A stretch of 64,000 nt of DNA from Paratinospora sagittata (Eukaryota; Streptophyta; Magnoliopsida; Ranunculales; Menispermaceae): assembly GCA_035771175.1 (NCBI GenBank), contig CM069594.1:16959670-17023669 (forward strand), written 5' to 3'. This document shows positions 10,388 to 22,109 of the stretch, piece by piece. The translations under genes and the position numbers were made by a program. A model generated the notes under the pieces. The model saw only the letters and a list, made by a program, of their open reading frames with translations, ran no database searches and was not told the DNA's origin. How positions within the stretch are numbered: position 1 is the first letter of the stretch; each line of letters starts with the position of its first letter.

Positions 10388-11088
10388 GGTAAAAAAGGCA
10401 AAAATCTGTGCAAGGTATAAATCACTTAATCACTACTATGATTATTTGAATACATATTTATGTTAAATATGAAGTTATATGATCATCTCTAATCATCTAT
10501 TGCTTGAAATGATTGAATATTTTTGGTCACATGATTAATTTGTTGATAAATGCTTTATGAGGTTTAATTATTAATGTTGATTGTTTATGCATAAAAATAT
10601 TTAGGAATGATTAATCGCATCTGATTAAAATCAGTACACAAGTGTCAAGGAGGACGTTAACAGTGTTTCAGGACACTACTAATTATGATAGTAGGACACT
10701 AATACGCACAAAGCTATTAGTTGTTCAAGGACGCTTATTGCCAGGGAGGACGTTGATTGGTTTAAGCGATAGAGACAGTAGGACGCTAATGCTCAATAGG
10801 TTGTAGCACGTGATGTGTGTCAGAAGCACACTTATTATTAGGGTAGTATATATATATTCGAACAGGGTGACTTAGTCGTCATTTTTATCTATTGATGCCC
10901 TAGGACGCTCACTCTGAACGAACCGAGGAACTCGTTCCAAAATCATTGCTACTCATACGCTCAGTCGATTTTACCATAGTCGTTCTTCAATTTTTAGGTA
11001 AAACTTGATCTCTGTTAAAATTTGAACCTTTTGATCCCCATTTCACTTGTTTTCACCAAGACATTTCTATTAACCACCATTGTTATCG
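10388..11088 (+). repeat. C1 gag-ORF2 spacer with direct AGGACGCT-type repeats
   Basis: No coding region. Between about 10651 and 10910 the left-arm motif of the LTR array recurs at least seven times in one orientation (AGGACGTTA, AGGACACTA, AGGACGCTT, AGGACGTTG, AGGACGCTA, AGGACGCTC), mostly without the partner arm. The same arrangement is in the C2 spacer (about 32320-32620). The remaining sequence is AT-rich and has no other recognisable content. Confidence 0.75.
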
Positions 11089-13788
11089 ATGACACCCAAA
11101 ACCAAGAAGTTACGCACTTTCTCTCTTAGAAAGAGAGCTTTGTCACATTCACCACCTCTACCTAAGAGTGTTAGACAAAGACAAGTGGAATCTCATGCAG
11201 AACCTGCTGAGGTACCCATCGCCTCTGAACCTAATAATCCACCTCCAGTTGAAACATCAACCGATGTTCCTCAATCATCATCTTCAACCCAGAAATCCAA
11301 GAAGGACGTTAAAGCTGAAAAGCTTGCCAACCGAGCCGTTATAGACGGTTGTTTTGTTGATTGTGATTTTTTCACTAATGCACATCTCGATGTGCTACCT
11401 TTGCTTGAGTTCTAGGGTTGGACTAAACTTCTCACCTACCATTCTAGATGGTATCCTAACCTTGTCAGACAATTCTTCCAACATCTTTAAGAGAAACCCA
11501 AATCAGGACTTGTGTGACAGTCCAAGGTAAGAAAAATCTATAGAGATTTCTCCTAAATTCTTTTCAAAATTTTTCTCATTGCCGTGTGATAAAAGTGCCC
11601 ATATACTTTCCTTCACCAAGGGAAAGTTTCTATTTGTAGGCTATGATAGCCTATCTACTTTGAATCTCATTTCAAGGAAGAAAGACCATGCATCTGTTGA
11701 TAAGAAACTTACAAACCAATCCTTTGAGCTCATTCCTAGGATTATCCACAATATCATCATCCACATCATTCAACCTAAGTCTGGCAGCAGGGGAATGTTA
11801 CTAAATTTGATTTGTTTTTGATTTGGAGTATTCTCCAAAAGAAGAAGATCAACCTAGCGCACATTCTCATTCATGTTATCGACACCGTTATTAGTAGAGG
11901 AAGAAGTCTTCCATTTGGGATGTACCTCACTACTTTATTTGAGAGAAGTGGAGTTGACTTCAGTGATGAGAAAGTCAAAGAAACTAGCAGATATCACTGC
12001 ATTGGGCAGACGACTATCAAATTGATGAGATATGCATATGTTTCTGCTTTGAAAAAGTTGTTCCCCACGTCTGAAGTTCCAAAAGAGGTGGAGACTGGAC
12101 CACTTGCAGCAAGAGAGGAAGTTCAAGCTAAACAAGTAGATCACGTTGTTGAAGAACAAGCTGATCAAGTTGTCAAAAATGTTAAGGTTGAACAGGTTGA
12201 TCACGCCGAAGAAGACGTTTAAATTGAACAAGCTGATCAGACCATGGAAGAGGTAAATCAAATTGCTTAAGCTGTTATGGAGGCGCAACTTTAAGAAAGA
12301 GTTGGAGAGGACTCTGAAACAACCATTTCTGATCTGCCATCTCTAAGGGATGTTTCTATGGAAAAAGAACCCCTTGATCAAAGGGAGGAAGCATTCTATG
12401 AACCTCCAGAGGAAATTCATGAAGAAAAACTTCAAGAAGGAATCCAGGATGTTGCTATGGAAATTCTTGAAGAGAGAGTTGATGAAACTGCCATTGTACC
12501 TCATGTTGGAGAAGAGGAGTACAATGAGGCAGAACAATTCGAAAGTGTTGCTCATGAGGTTGGTGACCAAGATAATGAATCTTCACCATCTCACTCTCAC
12601 TACAATGAACATGCAGCCCCACAGTTTGATGAAGAGGATTTTCTGAGGAGAATTAGAGAGGATCAAGAATATATGAACTCTAAACTGTTTAACACAATAA
12701 TAGAAGAATAGAACAGGCAGAATTCTGACATGTTGGGAGCAACCCAACATTTGACACAGCTGAAGCATGAAGAACTTGAAGAAAGAAAAGCTTGCACTGA
12801 AAGTATGGTACAAGTTTAAGAAAAACTGAGTCAAGTTATTGAGCTAATGGATAAACAACTTGCGCTCATGCAGTCTTTTCCATCATCAAGTTCAACTACT
12901 ACAACTAACAATGTGATGAAGGATGTTCAAGATAATTTACAGTCCATCAACGCGTTTATGAAGGCCTTTGTCACTTCAGTTGGTCATAAACCAACTCAGC
13001 CTCAGCCACAACCAACTCAAATGCAGCCTTCACAGCAAAGTCAACCCCAACCTTAACATTAATCAAGTCATCCAGAGAGGATGCAGCCAAGCCAACCTCA
13101 AGATGGATCAAATGGTGCTATCCTAAAGAAGATTTATGAAGATATTCAGAATATGAAGGGTCATGTTGCTGAATCTTCAAAGGACACAACCACCATTGAT
13201 GCGTTACAGTCAGTATTGAATGCAATTCTAGATCAAGTTTGTAATAAAACTGACTTGGATCCAGTGCTAAAGGCCATATCAAATTTAAAGGGTAGTGTTT
13301 TAGTTGATACTGTTCGGCCAACACCCTTTGAGGACAATAGGTTGACTAAGATTCTTGATGCTGTCAATCAAGCTTATGAGAAGATGTGCTCTATTGAGTA
13401 CAAAATGCCCTTCTTAGCATTCACAATCATAGATCTCTCCTACACCATCACCATTGTAGCAAATCGAGTGGAAGATGTACTTGGTTTCTTCGAGGATCTC
13501 TTCAAAGCTATGAACAATTGACTTCATTCCACAGTTTGGTACATTGCTTCGAGTATGAAGAGATTTGAAATGCTTTTTCATCTCTCAGAGAAACATGGAG
13601 TAAATGTTCCACCATCACCTAGAGCCCCAGCTTTCAAGAGACCACAAGGTCCAAAGGAGTCTGATAGACTTCTAGGCATTCTGGAGTGTGAAGAAGAAGA
13701 GGAGTCTGATGAAAAACCATTGCACAAAGTGTCACGAAAGATATCACCTCCACCAGTGGCAGAAACTCAGATGTTTTCGAGTACTAAA

Positions 13789-16356
13789 TGTTAACTTATA
13801 CGGTTCATCACTTAGCTCGTCCCTAAATATACTTTGATAAAGTATATTTTGATGATCACAAACAAAATATTTTTTGGTGCTAACGAGCGTTTATCAAGAA
13901 CTTATCTCAGCACCAAAGGAAAAAAAAAGCCAAGGAACGATTCGATCAAGTTTCAAGTCTACATCTATCGATCAACGTTCAAGTCATTCAACTCCTTGCA
14001 AAGATCTTATTGACGATCTCATAATGAAGAGTTGGATTTAACGATTATGAGAAATGAGAAACACACAAAGTATTTCAGGTATATCTTTCTCTAATCGACA
14101 TTGCTCAAAAGTTTTCCAAAACCATGCACAAATCACTTGCATACTTGCATGTTTTGATCTTACATTTTATGGTATTTCAAATGATTTAATTTTATATATT
14201 TAATTTAAAATTTATCGAGTTTTTATTCACATTTATACTTTTTTCTAATCGCGAGTCAAAACTATTTTTAAAGAGTTTTTCAGGACGCTAATGAAATAAC
14301 AACGCTCTCCTGAACTTGATAAGTCAGGACGCTGATAGTTCATTAGGACGCTGATAACGTTTAAGGTTGAATTGAACTAATTTATCAGGACACTTACTTG
14401 TATAGTAGCGGCCTCCTTTATTAGTCAACCTCTGAAGTTATCAGGAAGCTGACTCAGCATCAGCTCATTGAAAGATTTCTTAAGTTCTTGAAAGAATGTC
14501 TCTTTGAGGACGCTGATAATTATAAGTTGAATAATCTATCAAGACGCTACCTGGATAGGAGTGCCCTCACCTTTGGGAATCAATTTAGTAACTTTTAGGA
14601 CGCTAATTGTACTTCAGCGTGTTTGTGTTTTATTTCAAATGTTTTAACCAAAAGGACACTTACATAGTTGTAGTGCCCTCATGTTTTGTTTTATGCTTTA
14701 AACTGGTAGGACGCTTACTCGGATAGTAGCGCCCTCATGTACTTAACTTTTTTAAAACATAGCAGGACGCTAAATGTGCATTAGTGCCCTTAAGATTAAG
14801 TCGTTTAAATATCAAAGAAAGTCAAGACGCTCACAAGCTTGTAGCGCCCTAACTTAATTGTTCAGCATGACGCTTATACGTAATGAGCGCCCTCAAGGAA
14901 TAAAACGACAAAGTTGATATTATGCGTTAGGACACTGATTACATAATCAAGACGCTAATTCAACAACCGTCACTGTTTGAACAAGTACACTACATAAGTT
15001 TACTTTTTCAGAACAAACCTTTGAATAGAGTCCTTTTCAGACCTATCAGAGATCGCCTCTGATACATGAAATAAGTTTTTCTAAAACTTTCCTTTTTTCA
15101 TAAAATCTGAAAAGAACTAGAATGTTGGTGAAGATTGCAGTTACCATTTTCATATAATATTCTAGCCGTTGTATGTATACGTTCATATTATTCGAACTTC
15201 AAATGTCTAACGACTACGTCCCACTAAGTCTATAAATACCAGTACTTAGGACCAAACAACTCGCCAATCATTTTGTATTGTGCCAATACTTTTTGAAAGT
15301 TAGTCTGTGTCAAAATGTTTTCATTATCTAAACTTTCAAAGTATTTTTCACTGATACCTTATGTATTCAAATGATTTTCATAATATGTTTGAAAATCTAT
15401 TTGATCTGGTATCAACTCAAATTCTCAGCACTGATTCATATTTGGTATCATTCTTGCTGGAAATAAAATTTGAGAAATAGTTCAAGATATACACTTGTAC
15501 TGGATTTCATATCTTAAGTACTGTATTGAACTATATCAGTAGTTGCGTTAACTACTGATCACTGAAACATAAGTTTTCATACTTATATTTTATATCTATT
15601 TTGAAACTGTCCGTGTCTTTGATTTACAGCAGTCCTTCGTGTTATAAGTCAATCTTTATTCGGTATATACTATTTTCGAAGAAGCACTGATTTTCATATC
15701 ATATCATTCATGCTTTTTGAAACTGCACTTGAGCAATACTGAACATTGGAAGGTAAAGGACTGAAGGTGTTTTTCAACTTAGCATTACGTATTCATATTT
15801 CATATCTTTGTAAAGTGTTCTACTCAGTTAGAACCAACATTTTTAGTGTTGTAATGTTGGTGTGTTTCTGGACTGAAACAACCTGGTCAAGTGAAGGTAA
15901 TTCACTTAATGATTTCAGGATTGAAATCATGTAAGGTTATCTCTGATCCTGTAAAAGAGAAACGGTTCTTCCTTATCCCGTAAAAGGAAAACGGTTCTTC
16001 CTTATCCCGTAAAAGGAACATGAGTTTCTCCTCATCCAGGAAAAAGGAAATTTGGTTCATCCTTAGCTCGTGAAAGGATAGGTTTGCCTTTAACCTGAAA
16101 AAGGTTAATTGTAACGGTTTGGTTCTCACCCGTAAGAGAATCAGTTAGTGGATTGAGAAAATCCTAATTGGGAGATTAGGTAGTGGACGTAAGCTTGACC
16201 GAACCACTATAAATTTATGTGTCTCACGTTTGCAATTTAGACTGTGTTTTATTTTGCATCCAAATCCAATATACTCATGTACATCACTAAGTTATTGGAA
16301 AATAATTTAAGATTGGCCATCTCACCCAATTCGACCCCCTCTGGGGTGGACCAACA
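13789..16356 (+). mobile_element. C3: solo LTR of a copia-like element, inside C1 ORF2
   Basis: 2568 bp from TGTTAACTTATACGG to GGGGTGGACCAACA, with perfect target duplication CTAAA at 13784-13788 and 16357-16361. There is no internal region or second LTR, as expected after LTR-LTR recombination. It contains a hairpin array, a set of repeated 'CCTTATCCCGTAAAAGGA' blocks (about 15940-16080), and the end segment ACCCAATTCGACCCCCTC typical of this LTR group. It is related to C0. Confidence 0.93.
14282..14960 (+). repeat. Hairpin array in C3 LTR
   Basis: Same organisation as the C1 array. Clear pairs start at about 14282, 14387, 14541, 14653, 14708, 14763, 14823 and 14868. The pair at 14653 (AGGACACT) and 14672 (AGTGCCCT) differs from the usual pair (AGGACGCT at 14708, AGCGCCCT at 14728) on both arms, so the base pair G-C is replaced by A-U. 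Confidence 0.82.
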
Positions 16357-16627
16357 CTAAACGCAAATATCCAACCAGACCTGAGTTCAAAGGCCATACA
16401 CCATCATCATAATTTGCTTTCGGTCTCGCTGACAGACGTGCAAAGGGAGTTAAGCTTGCTCCACCTCCTAATCCTTCCAAATCAAGTGTTTCAAAGGAAG
16501 TACTTAAAAATTTCTTAAGGAAGTAAAGGCAGCTGACCAAGCCGAGGAGAAGGAAGGAAGTTCAAGTAGATCAAAGAAGGATGAAGATGAAAGAAAAAGG
16601 AAAGGAAAAGGCCCCAATTCTAGCTAG

Positions 16628-17022
16628 CCTATCTATTTTTTGATGTTTTCAAAAGGGGGAGAAGAGATTGGATACAATTAAAGGCAATGTTAGCTCCGGG
16701 AAGCTACAAGATAGGGGGAGGATGCACTATAAATGTATTGTATATGTCTCTTACATGTTGGTATAGTAAAAGTTCAAAACTCGTGTTATCACTATATTTT
16801 GTCTGATCTGACTTATTGGCCTTGAATGAATATCAACTGATCTGTTTGCTCTGATCTGATTTGTATTTTGCATTGAGCATTAAATTATTGGTTAATCTTG
16901 AATGACTGCAATTTTTGATACCTATGCACCATGCTAATGTGACTTACGTGAAAATATGTATATCTGTGTATCACTTAGCCTAATGGTACTTGAGTGTTTG
17001 AAATCATCAAAAAGGGGGAGAT
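16628..17022 (+). other. C1 3' noncoding region and polypurine tract
   Basis: No gene. Purine runs AAAAGGGGGAGAAGAGA (about 16649) and AAGATAGGGGGAGGA (about 16709) precede the PPT AAAAAGGGGGAGAT (17009-17022) that touches the 3' LTR. Extra internal purine tracts may serve as additional plus-strand primers. Confidence 0.72.
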
Positions 17023-17833
17023 TGTTATCTCAAGAAACTCCATGATGAGAATGTTTTGATGATTCCAAACTACTCATGTTTGTATATCTAATGATCTTGT
17101 TAAGTGTTTTAGAACTATCAAGAACCTAGATCAAAGAGCAGTGCTTACAAGTCTATTGAAAGATCAATGCCTCGAGTTTTTTTAAGTACTTAGGATGTAA
17201 AACTTTCGATCAAATAACCCTTAGCAAGTTTAACATATTTGCATGTTTTGATCTATGTGTTTGAAAGGTTTTCTTAAAAGATTTAAATTCTTAAGCGATT
17301 CATTTTTTAGTTTGATCGAATTTCCAGCTGATTTGACTAAGTTTTGAAAGACAAAATTATTTTACAAAATCAGTCTTTAAGTATTTGATGAGGATGCTAA
17401 CGTCTCAGAAGCACCTTCCTGAACTTGGTAAGTCAGGACGCTGATGATATATTAGGACACTGATAATGTTCAAGGTTGAAAAGTTCATATCTATCCGGAC
17501 GCTTACTTTGTCAGTAGCGCCCTCATTGAATCAACCAAGGAACTTATCATGACGCGGATTGAACATCATCTCGCTGATCATTCTCAAACATTAGGACACT
17601 GATGGTCTAGTACCGCCCTTATGTTTTTGGTTGTTTTAAAAGTTTTAAACATCAGGACGGTTACATTTTTAGTAGCGCCCTTATAGTTTTTAGCGTTGAA
17701 TGTTAGGACGCTTAGATCATCAGTAGCGCCCATGTGATTTTAAGTGTTTCAAAACATGTAAGGACGCTTATCTTCAAATAGCGCCCTCATAACTTTATTC
17801 GTTTTTAAATGTTAAGTAAGTTAGGACGCTTAC
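17023..17833 (+). repeat. C1 3' LTR, first segment
   Basis: Begins TGTTATCTCAAGAAACTCCA and aligns with 6975 onward, including the hairpin array (pairs near 17394, 17499, 17601, 17653, 17705 and 17760). It is cut by E1 in the array motif AGGACGCTTAC (17823-17833). Confidence 0.9.
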
Positions 17834-19343
17834 TGATGCAATAAATTCTGATTCGCAAGTGTACGATTAGTCAAGTTATAATAAATCTGAGGTGAGTCGG
17901 GTTATCGTATCCACAGGGATTGTTTACCTCACCAATTACCTTTATCTAGTAATCAAACTATAGAGATTTAAATGAATTAAAAATCAAATGTAACTAATTT
18001 AAACTAAACGAATTATGAGAAAAATCAATATATGCGAAAACCTAGAGAATCGATTTCACCTAACTATCAACTATGTTCTTTTTCAAATATTTATCATCAA
18101 TGTATTCACTTAGTTTACAAGTTAGAAATTCTAATGTTTCTAACACCCTTTCTCGAGTGCTGCGTTAGAGCATATTCATAGGAATTGATCTTGACCTCTC
18201 GATAAAGATCTAATTCCTACAAACTCACTAAGATCTATGATTTCCATTAATGACTTCAAAGGGTCTCGATCTCCTATCGGTCTCATGATAACCTAGGCTA
18301 TATTTCCCTTGTTCCGATCCAAAGTACCCTCTCTCGAGTGCCGCACCCTAGAACTAAGTTCATCCAATCCGTGATCAAGAGATTAAAAGCATCAACAACG
18401 GAGAAATATAAATAAACTATCATAAATCCATTATCAATAAGTAAAGCCCTAAACTAGAACATAGAATCAAAGTTAGGATCCATCTATCCTCTAGAACAAA
18501 AGATTAGTTCATAGCTTGAATGAAAATAAACCAAGACATGGAGAAAACTTTAATAAGAAACATAAATAGCAAACTAGAAAATCTGGAGCTTGAATCTTCT
18601 TTTGAATCTTCGCGTTCCTTCCTCTTAGCCGTCTTGTTCTCTTCTCCCGTATGTTCTCTCTAATCTCTCTTCTCTAAAATCCCTAAGGAATGATGTATTT
18701 ATGTGCCCAAGCCAATAACAAGTCGTCCAAGAGAAGTCCAAGTTGAATTAGGAAAATTCGCAACAAAATTAGAAAATTTCTAATTTTGAATCCCACATCT
18801 GCTTTCTTCATCACCGTTTTTGGGATTGTTCTCCACTCCAAATCCACCTCAAAACCCTTCTATCTTATAGTATTTCAAGTAAGGAATCCATAGAAACAAA
18901 CCACGTCCAATTCGAAGTTGAATTGAGAACGTTACGGGCGAAACAAAAAATTCGCGCCTCAGCTGCCTTTTGCGGAGCGCCGCGACGCTAGAATTGAGCG
19001 TTGCGACACTCAGAATGTATGTTTGGGCGTTTTTTCTTGATTTTCTTCACTTTTTGACTTGTGTTTTCTTCATGTATCTTCATTGCATCTTCGTGTTTCA
19101 TGTTTCCATCATCCAAGTTGACTCTAAACACCTACAAAACAAATCAAACCAAATCAAAACAAATGATTAAAACACTTATAAGATCAACTAAACCAACTTA
19201 TAAAATTAAATACCAAAATATATATCAAAAGTTGGCTAAACTAACAAATAGACCAAACCAAGATAAACACATCAAATATGAATAAACTAACCTAAAACTC
19301 ATCCAAAACATATTCTAAAACACATTTAAATGTCAACTTATCA
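17834..19343 (-). repeat. E1 3' LTR (left copy)
   Basis: 1510 bp, TGATGCAATAAATTC ... AACTTATCA on the plus strand. Aligns closely with 22110-23783 but lacks the 164-bp duplication found there. Confidence 0.92.
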
Positions 19344-21081
19344 AATATCCCCAAACTTAGGACTTTGATCGTCCCGAGCAAAGGGAAAACAAAACTATAA
19401 TTCAACTAACTCAATGAGCAATCTACCATCCTATTCTCAAACAAATTAAAATTTGATTCAAAATTTACATGCATACCATCATCATGACCTCTAAGATCAC
19501 GTTGAAAGATAATAACTTATCGGAAAGTTTCAAGAGTGTTAGAGTCTAGATTTTTAATCCAACCCTTCACCTAACCTCATCTTCCATTCTCAAGCACACC
19601 ATCACATAGTCAATATCATAAAACCATTCATGAAATTTATAGATAAGTGCAAGCAAGTATAAAGTATATGTGATCTCTAATATATATATATAGTGAATCC
19701 CATAGGCAAATCTTTTATACCACTCTGCACTAATGTAGATCACATGTCATTTAGAATCAATAGGTCTTTCCTAGGTTGTAATGTATGGCCAAGGTTCAAA
19801 GGTAGGGAAAAATCCGAACAATTTAGGCTCAAAACACCCTAACACTTTGATTATTTGCAAACATCCACAACGTTACATTTAGAACCAAACAAAACCTTCA
19901 ATAACAACACATATAAACTTCAAATATTCAGCTTTTTCATTCAATCCCCATTCTTTTGTTTCCATTTTTTTTTCATAGAATACTACACCCCCAAACTTAT
20001 TTCTTTTCATATCACATAGGCATAGCATTATTTTATTTATTTATTTATTTTTAAATATAACAAACTTTGCAAATTCTCAATATACTTTTCTTCATCACCT
20101 TCTTTTCATTCTTTTTCTCAAACTTGTTCTAGGATTTCTAAAGATCTAATATATATAACTTTACCTGCACACATCCAATCCAAACAAATCATGATTCCAT
20201 AAAATCAACCACACTAGACATGTAGAGAATTTCAAACAAAACCAAGTTCAAAGTTGAATCAAGCACACAAACTTAAAATATCTCTCTACATTCTCCTGGA
20301 GTCATGTTCATATACACGTTCTCTTATCATAGGCCATTCAGAAAAATAAAATAAAATTAGAATTTGTAAGATCATAGGATATCCTAACCTAAAACTACCC
20401 CATCTTTACCATGACAAATCAAAAATCAAAACTCTCCCCCCAAACTTAAAACAAGCATTGTCCTCAATGGTTCACAAAACAAAATCAAAGAATGGATGGA
20501 AATAAAAGAAATAGAGGTTGAGAAAACCCCCTTGAACCTAAAAGGTTGAAGTCTCCACATAAGCTCATCATCCTCTTCATGTAGCTGGCACAAGGACCCC
20601 CAAACTTGATTTAGAACCTGGAAAAAGATAGCAAAAGACATATCATTGGCAAAGGTGGATACTAATCAACTAAATAAACTGAATAAATAAATAAAAACAT
20701 AAAACATAAAAGAAACTGATGGGTTACCTCCCAACAAGAGTTTAGTTTAGAGTCGTCAGCCCGACTTCTTCTACTCGCTTAAACTGAGTATCTATCCTTA
20801 TGATTTCGAGCATCCTCTCGTCTTCCTCGTTGTTCAGACTTGATGATGGACTTATCGGACTTGTATACATCGCCCACAAAAATTTATACGATTGATCCTC
20901 CAGTGAAAACGTGAAGTTTGATGAATCATCACTCCCTACATATGGAAGATGTCATCAAAATATTCAGTTGGTCCTTTCCAAATGTTTAAGCATTGACCAC
21001 CAAGCACCTCTAAATGTCTTTGAATCTTTTTATCAACCCCCTCAACTTTCTTTTGAAGTACATGGGCAAACGGATCTTCAT
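19344..21081 (-). other. E1 3' noncoding region with PPT
   Basis: The PPT is read on the minus strand next to the LTR (AAGTTTGGGGATATT, plus coordinates 19344-19358). The rest matches the 3' region of E2 (about 37622-39330) in blocks such as the minus-strand segment encoding ELMWRLQPFRFKGVFST (near 20530-20590). No full gene is visible. A T-rich tract lies at 20030-20050. Confidence 0.75.
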
Positions 21082-21983
21082 TTATGCATATTCCTGGACA
21101 TCCAAACACTCCTCCACACTAGTAGGCACCAATTCATTGTATGGCATCATAAGCTCACTTGATTGCGCATCCAGGGGCATCTCTTGATCATTACACTCAA
21201 GTACATCTTGTTGAATATTCGTTTTTTCTTTCTTCAAGGCTTCATAGCGTTGTATCTCTTCTAGAATAGTCAACTGTCTTGGTGGTGGTGTTGGTGGTGT
21301 CATGTCTTGATATACTAAATCAGCTCCCTTGACATCTTCTTCATCGCTCAGGAAGGAATCTCCTTGATGTTGAGCATTAAGAGATGAAATGATTTGCCCG
21401 ATATAACCCTCTATATTTTTCATTAAAGCTTCCATTCTATCCAATTGAGTGCTTTCCTCCATTTTTTTTTCATAAAATCAATAAGTAGATCTTCCAAGGA
21501 CAGCTTCTTCTCCACTTGATTGTACACATTCGCTTGAGGTTGCAACTTATTCCATTGATTATTTAACTTAGGCTCACTCTTATCTTACTTCTTTTCTGAT
21601 AGATAATTAGTAAGTATATCTTCTAAAGATGGCTTCTTTGCCACTTGATTATGGATGCCCGGTAGAGGTTGCAAGATATTCCATTGATTGTCATACGAGT
21701 AGTTCTCATGGTTAGAAATACCCGAATGGTATTGATAGAGTAAAGGATCACCCATCCAATTATATGCCCAATTGTTACCATAATGAACTTGCTCCATACA
21801 TGAATTCATTCCTGAATAGCCCATGCTTGCAATTCCCATTCTCTCTACAGTAGATTGAGATTTTGCCTCAATAAGCTCAGAAACTTGCTACTGGAGCTTA
21901 GATATTGATGCCGACAACTCTTGAATAGGATCAACTGGCCTGAAACTATATTGAAAAGTTGAGTGATTAAAACTGTACGCCAT
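21082..21983 (-). pseudogene. E1 gag-derived fragment
   Basis: Minus-strand frame beginning MAYSFNHSTFQYSF, with stops near 21889 and 21583. It corresponds to the gag C-terminal spacer of the Tat/Athila type rather than to the capsid domain: it shares LQPLPGIHNQ...KKPSLEDIL with E2 (about 42200-42270). The block is duplicated within E1: NQWNILQPLPGIHNQ... and NQWNKLQPQANVYNQ... (about 21470-21690). The C-terminal part (MEESTQLDRMEALMKNIEGY) may be coiled coil. It carries no zinc knuckle or catalytic motif. Confidence 0.7.
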
Positions 21984-22085
21984 TTTGAAGAAAAAAAAAT
22001 CAAAAAAATAAAAAAAAAATAAAAAAATACTAGATTAAAGTTTAAATCAATTACTAACGATATTGATGAAGTTAAAGTGAAACAA

Positions 22086-22103
22086 TCCCTAGCAGCGTCG
22101 CCA
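22086..22103 (-). other. E1 primer-binding site (tRNA-Asp)
   Basis: The minus strand reads TGGCGACGCTGCTAGGGA, about 6 nt from the LTR. The plant tRNA-Asp 3' end would give TGGCGCCGTTGCCGGGGA; the match is 14 of 18. Confidence 0.8.
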
Positions 22104-22109
22104 AAAACT

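Larger units (their letters stand above)
11089..16627 (+). pseudogene. C1 ORF2: 'putative plant transposon protein' type, split by solo LTR C3
   Basis: Starts MTPKTKK, as in C2. An N-terminal disordered S/P-rich part is followed by a globular region (about 11300-12060: GCFVDCDFF..., then ELIPRIIHNI, SRGN near 11790, WSILQKKKINLAHILIHVID, LPFGMYL). This resembles the domain annotated in plants as 'putative plant transposon protein' (Transposase_32-like). Then come an E/V/D-rich stretch with repeats of the form EQADQVV, a probable coiled coil, a PQ-rich linker (QPQPQPTQ) and a conserved C-terminal part ending in K/R-rich residues. Function is unknown; no transposase catalytic motif, signal peptide or membrane segment is visible. 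Stops and frameshifts occur at about 11413, 11508, 11808, 12220, 12709 and 13054. C3 (13789-16356) interrupts it; reading resumes in the same frame if C3 and one CTAAA are discounted. Confidence 0.75.

Noticed and set aside
11089..16627. Retroviral-type envelope gene in C1 and C2
   Set aside because: No signal peptide, transmembrane segment or fusion-peptide-like stretch is visible; the globular core fits the plant transposon protein pattern instead.
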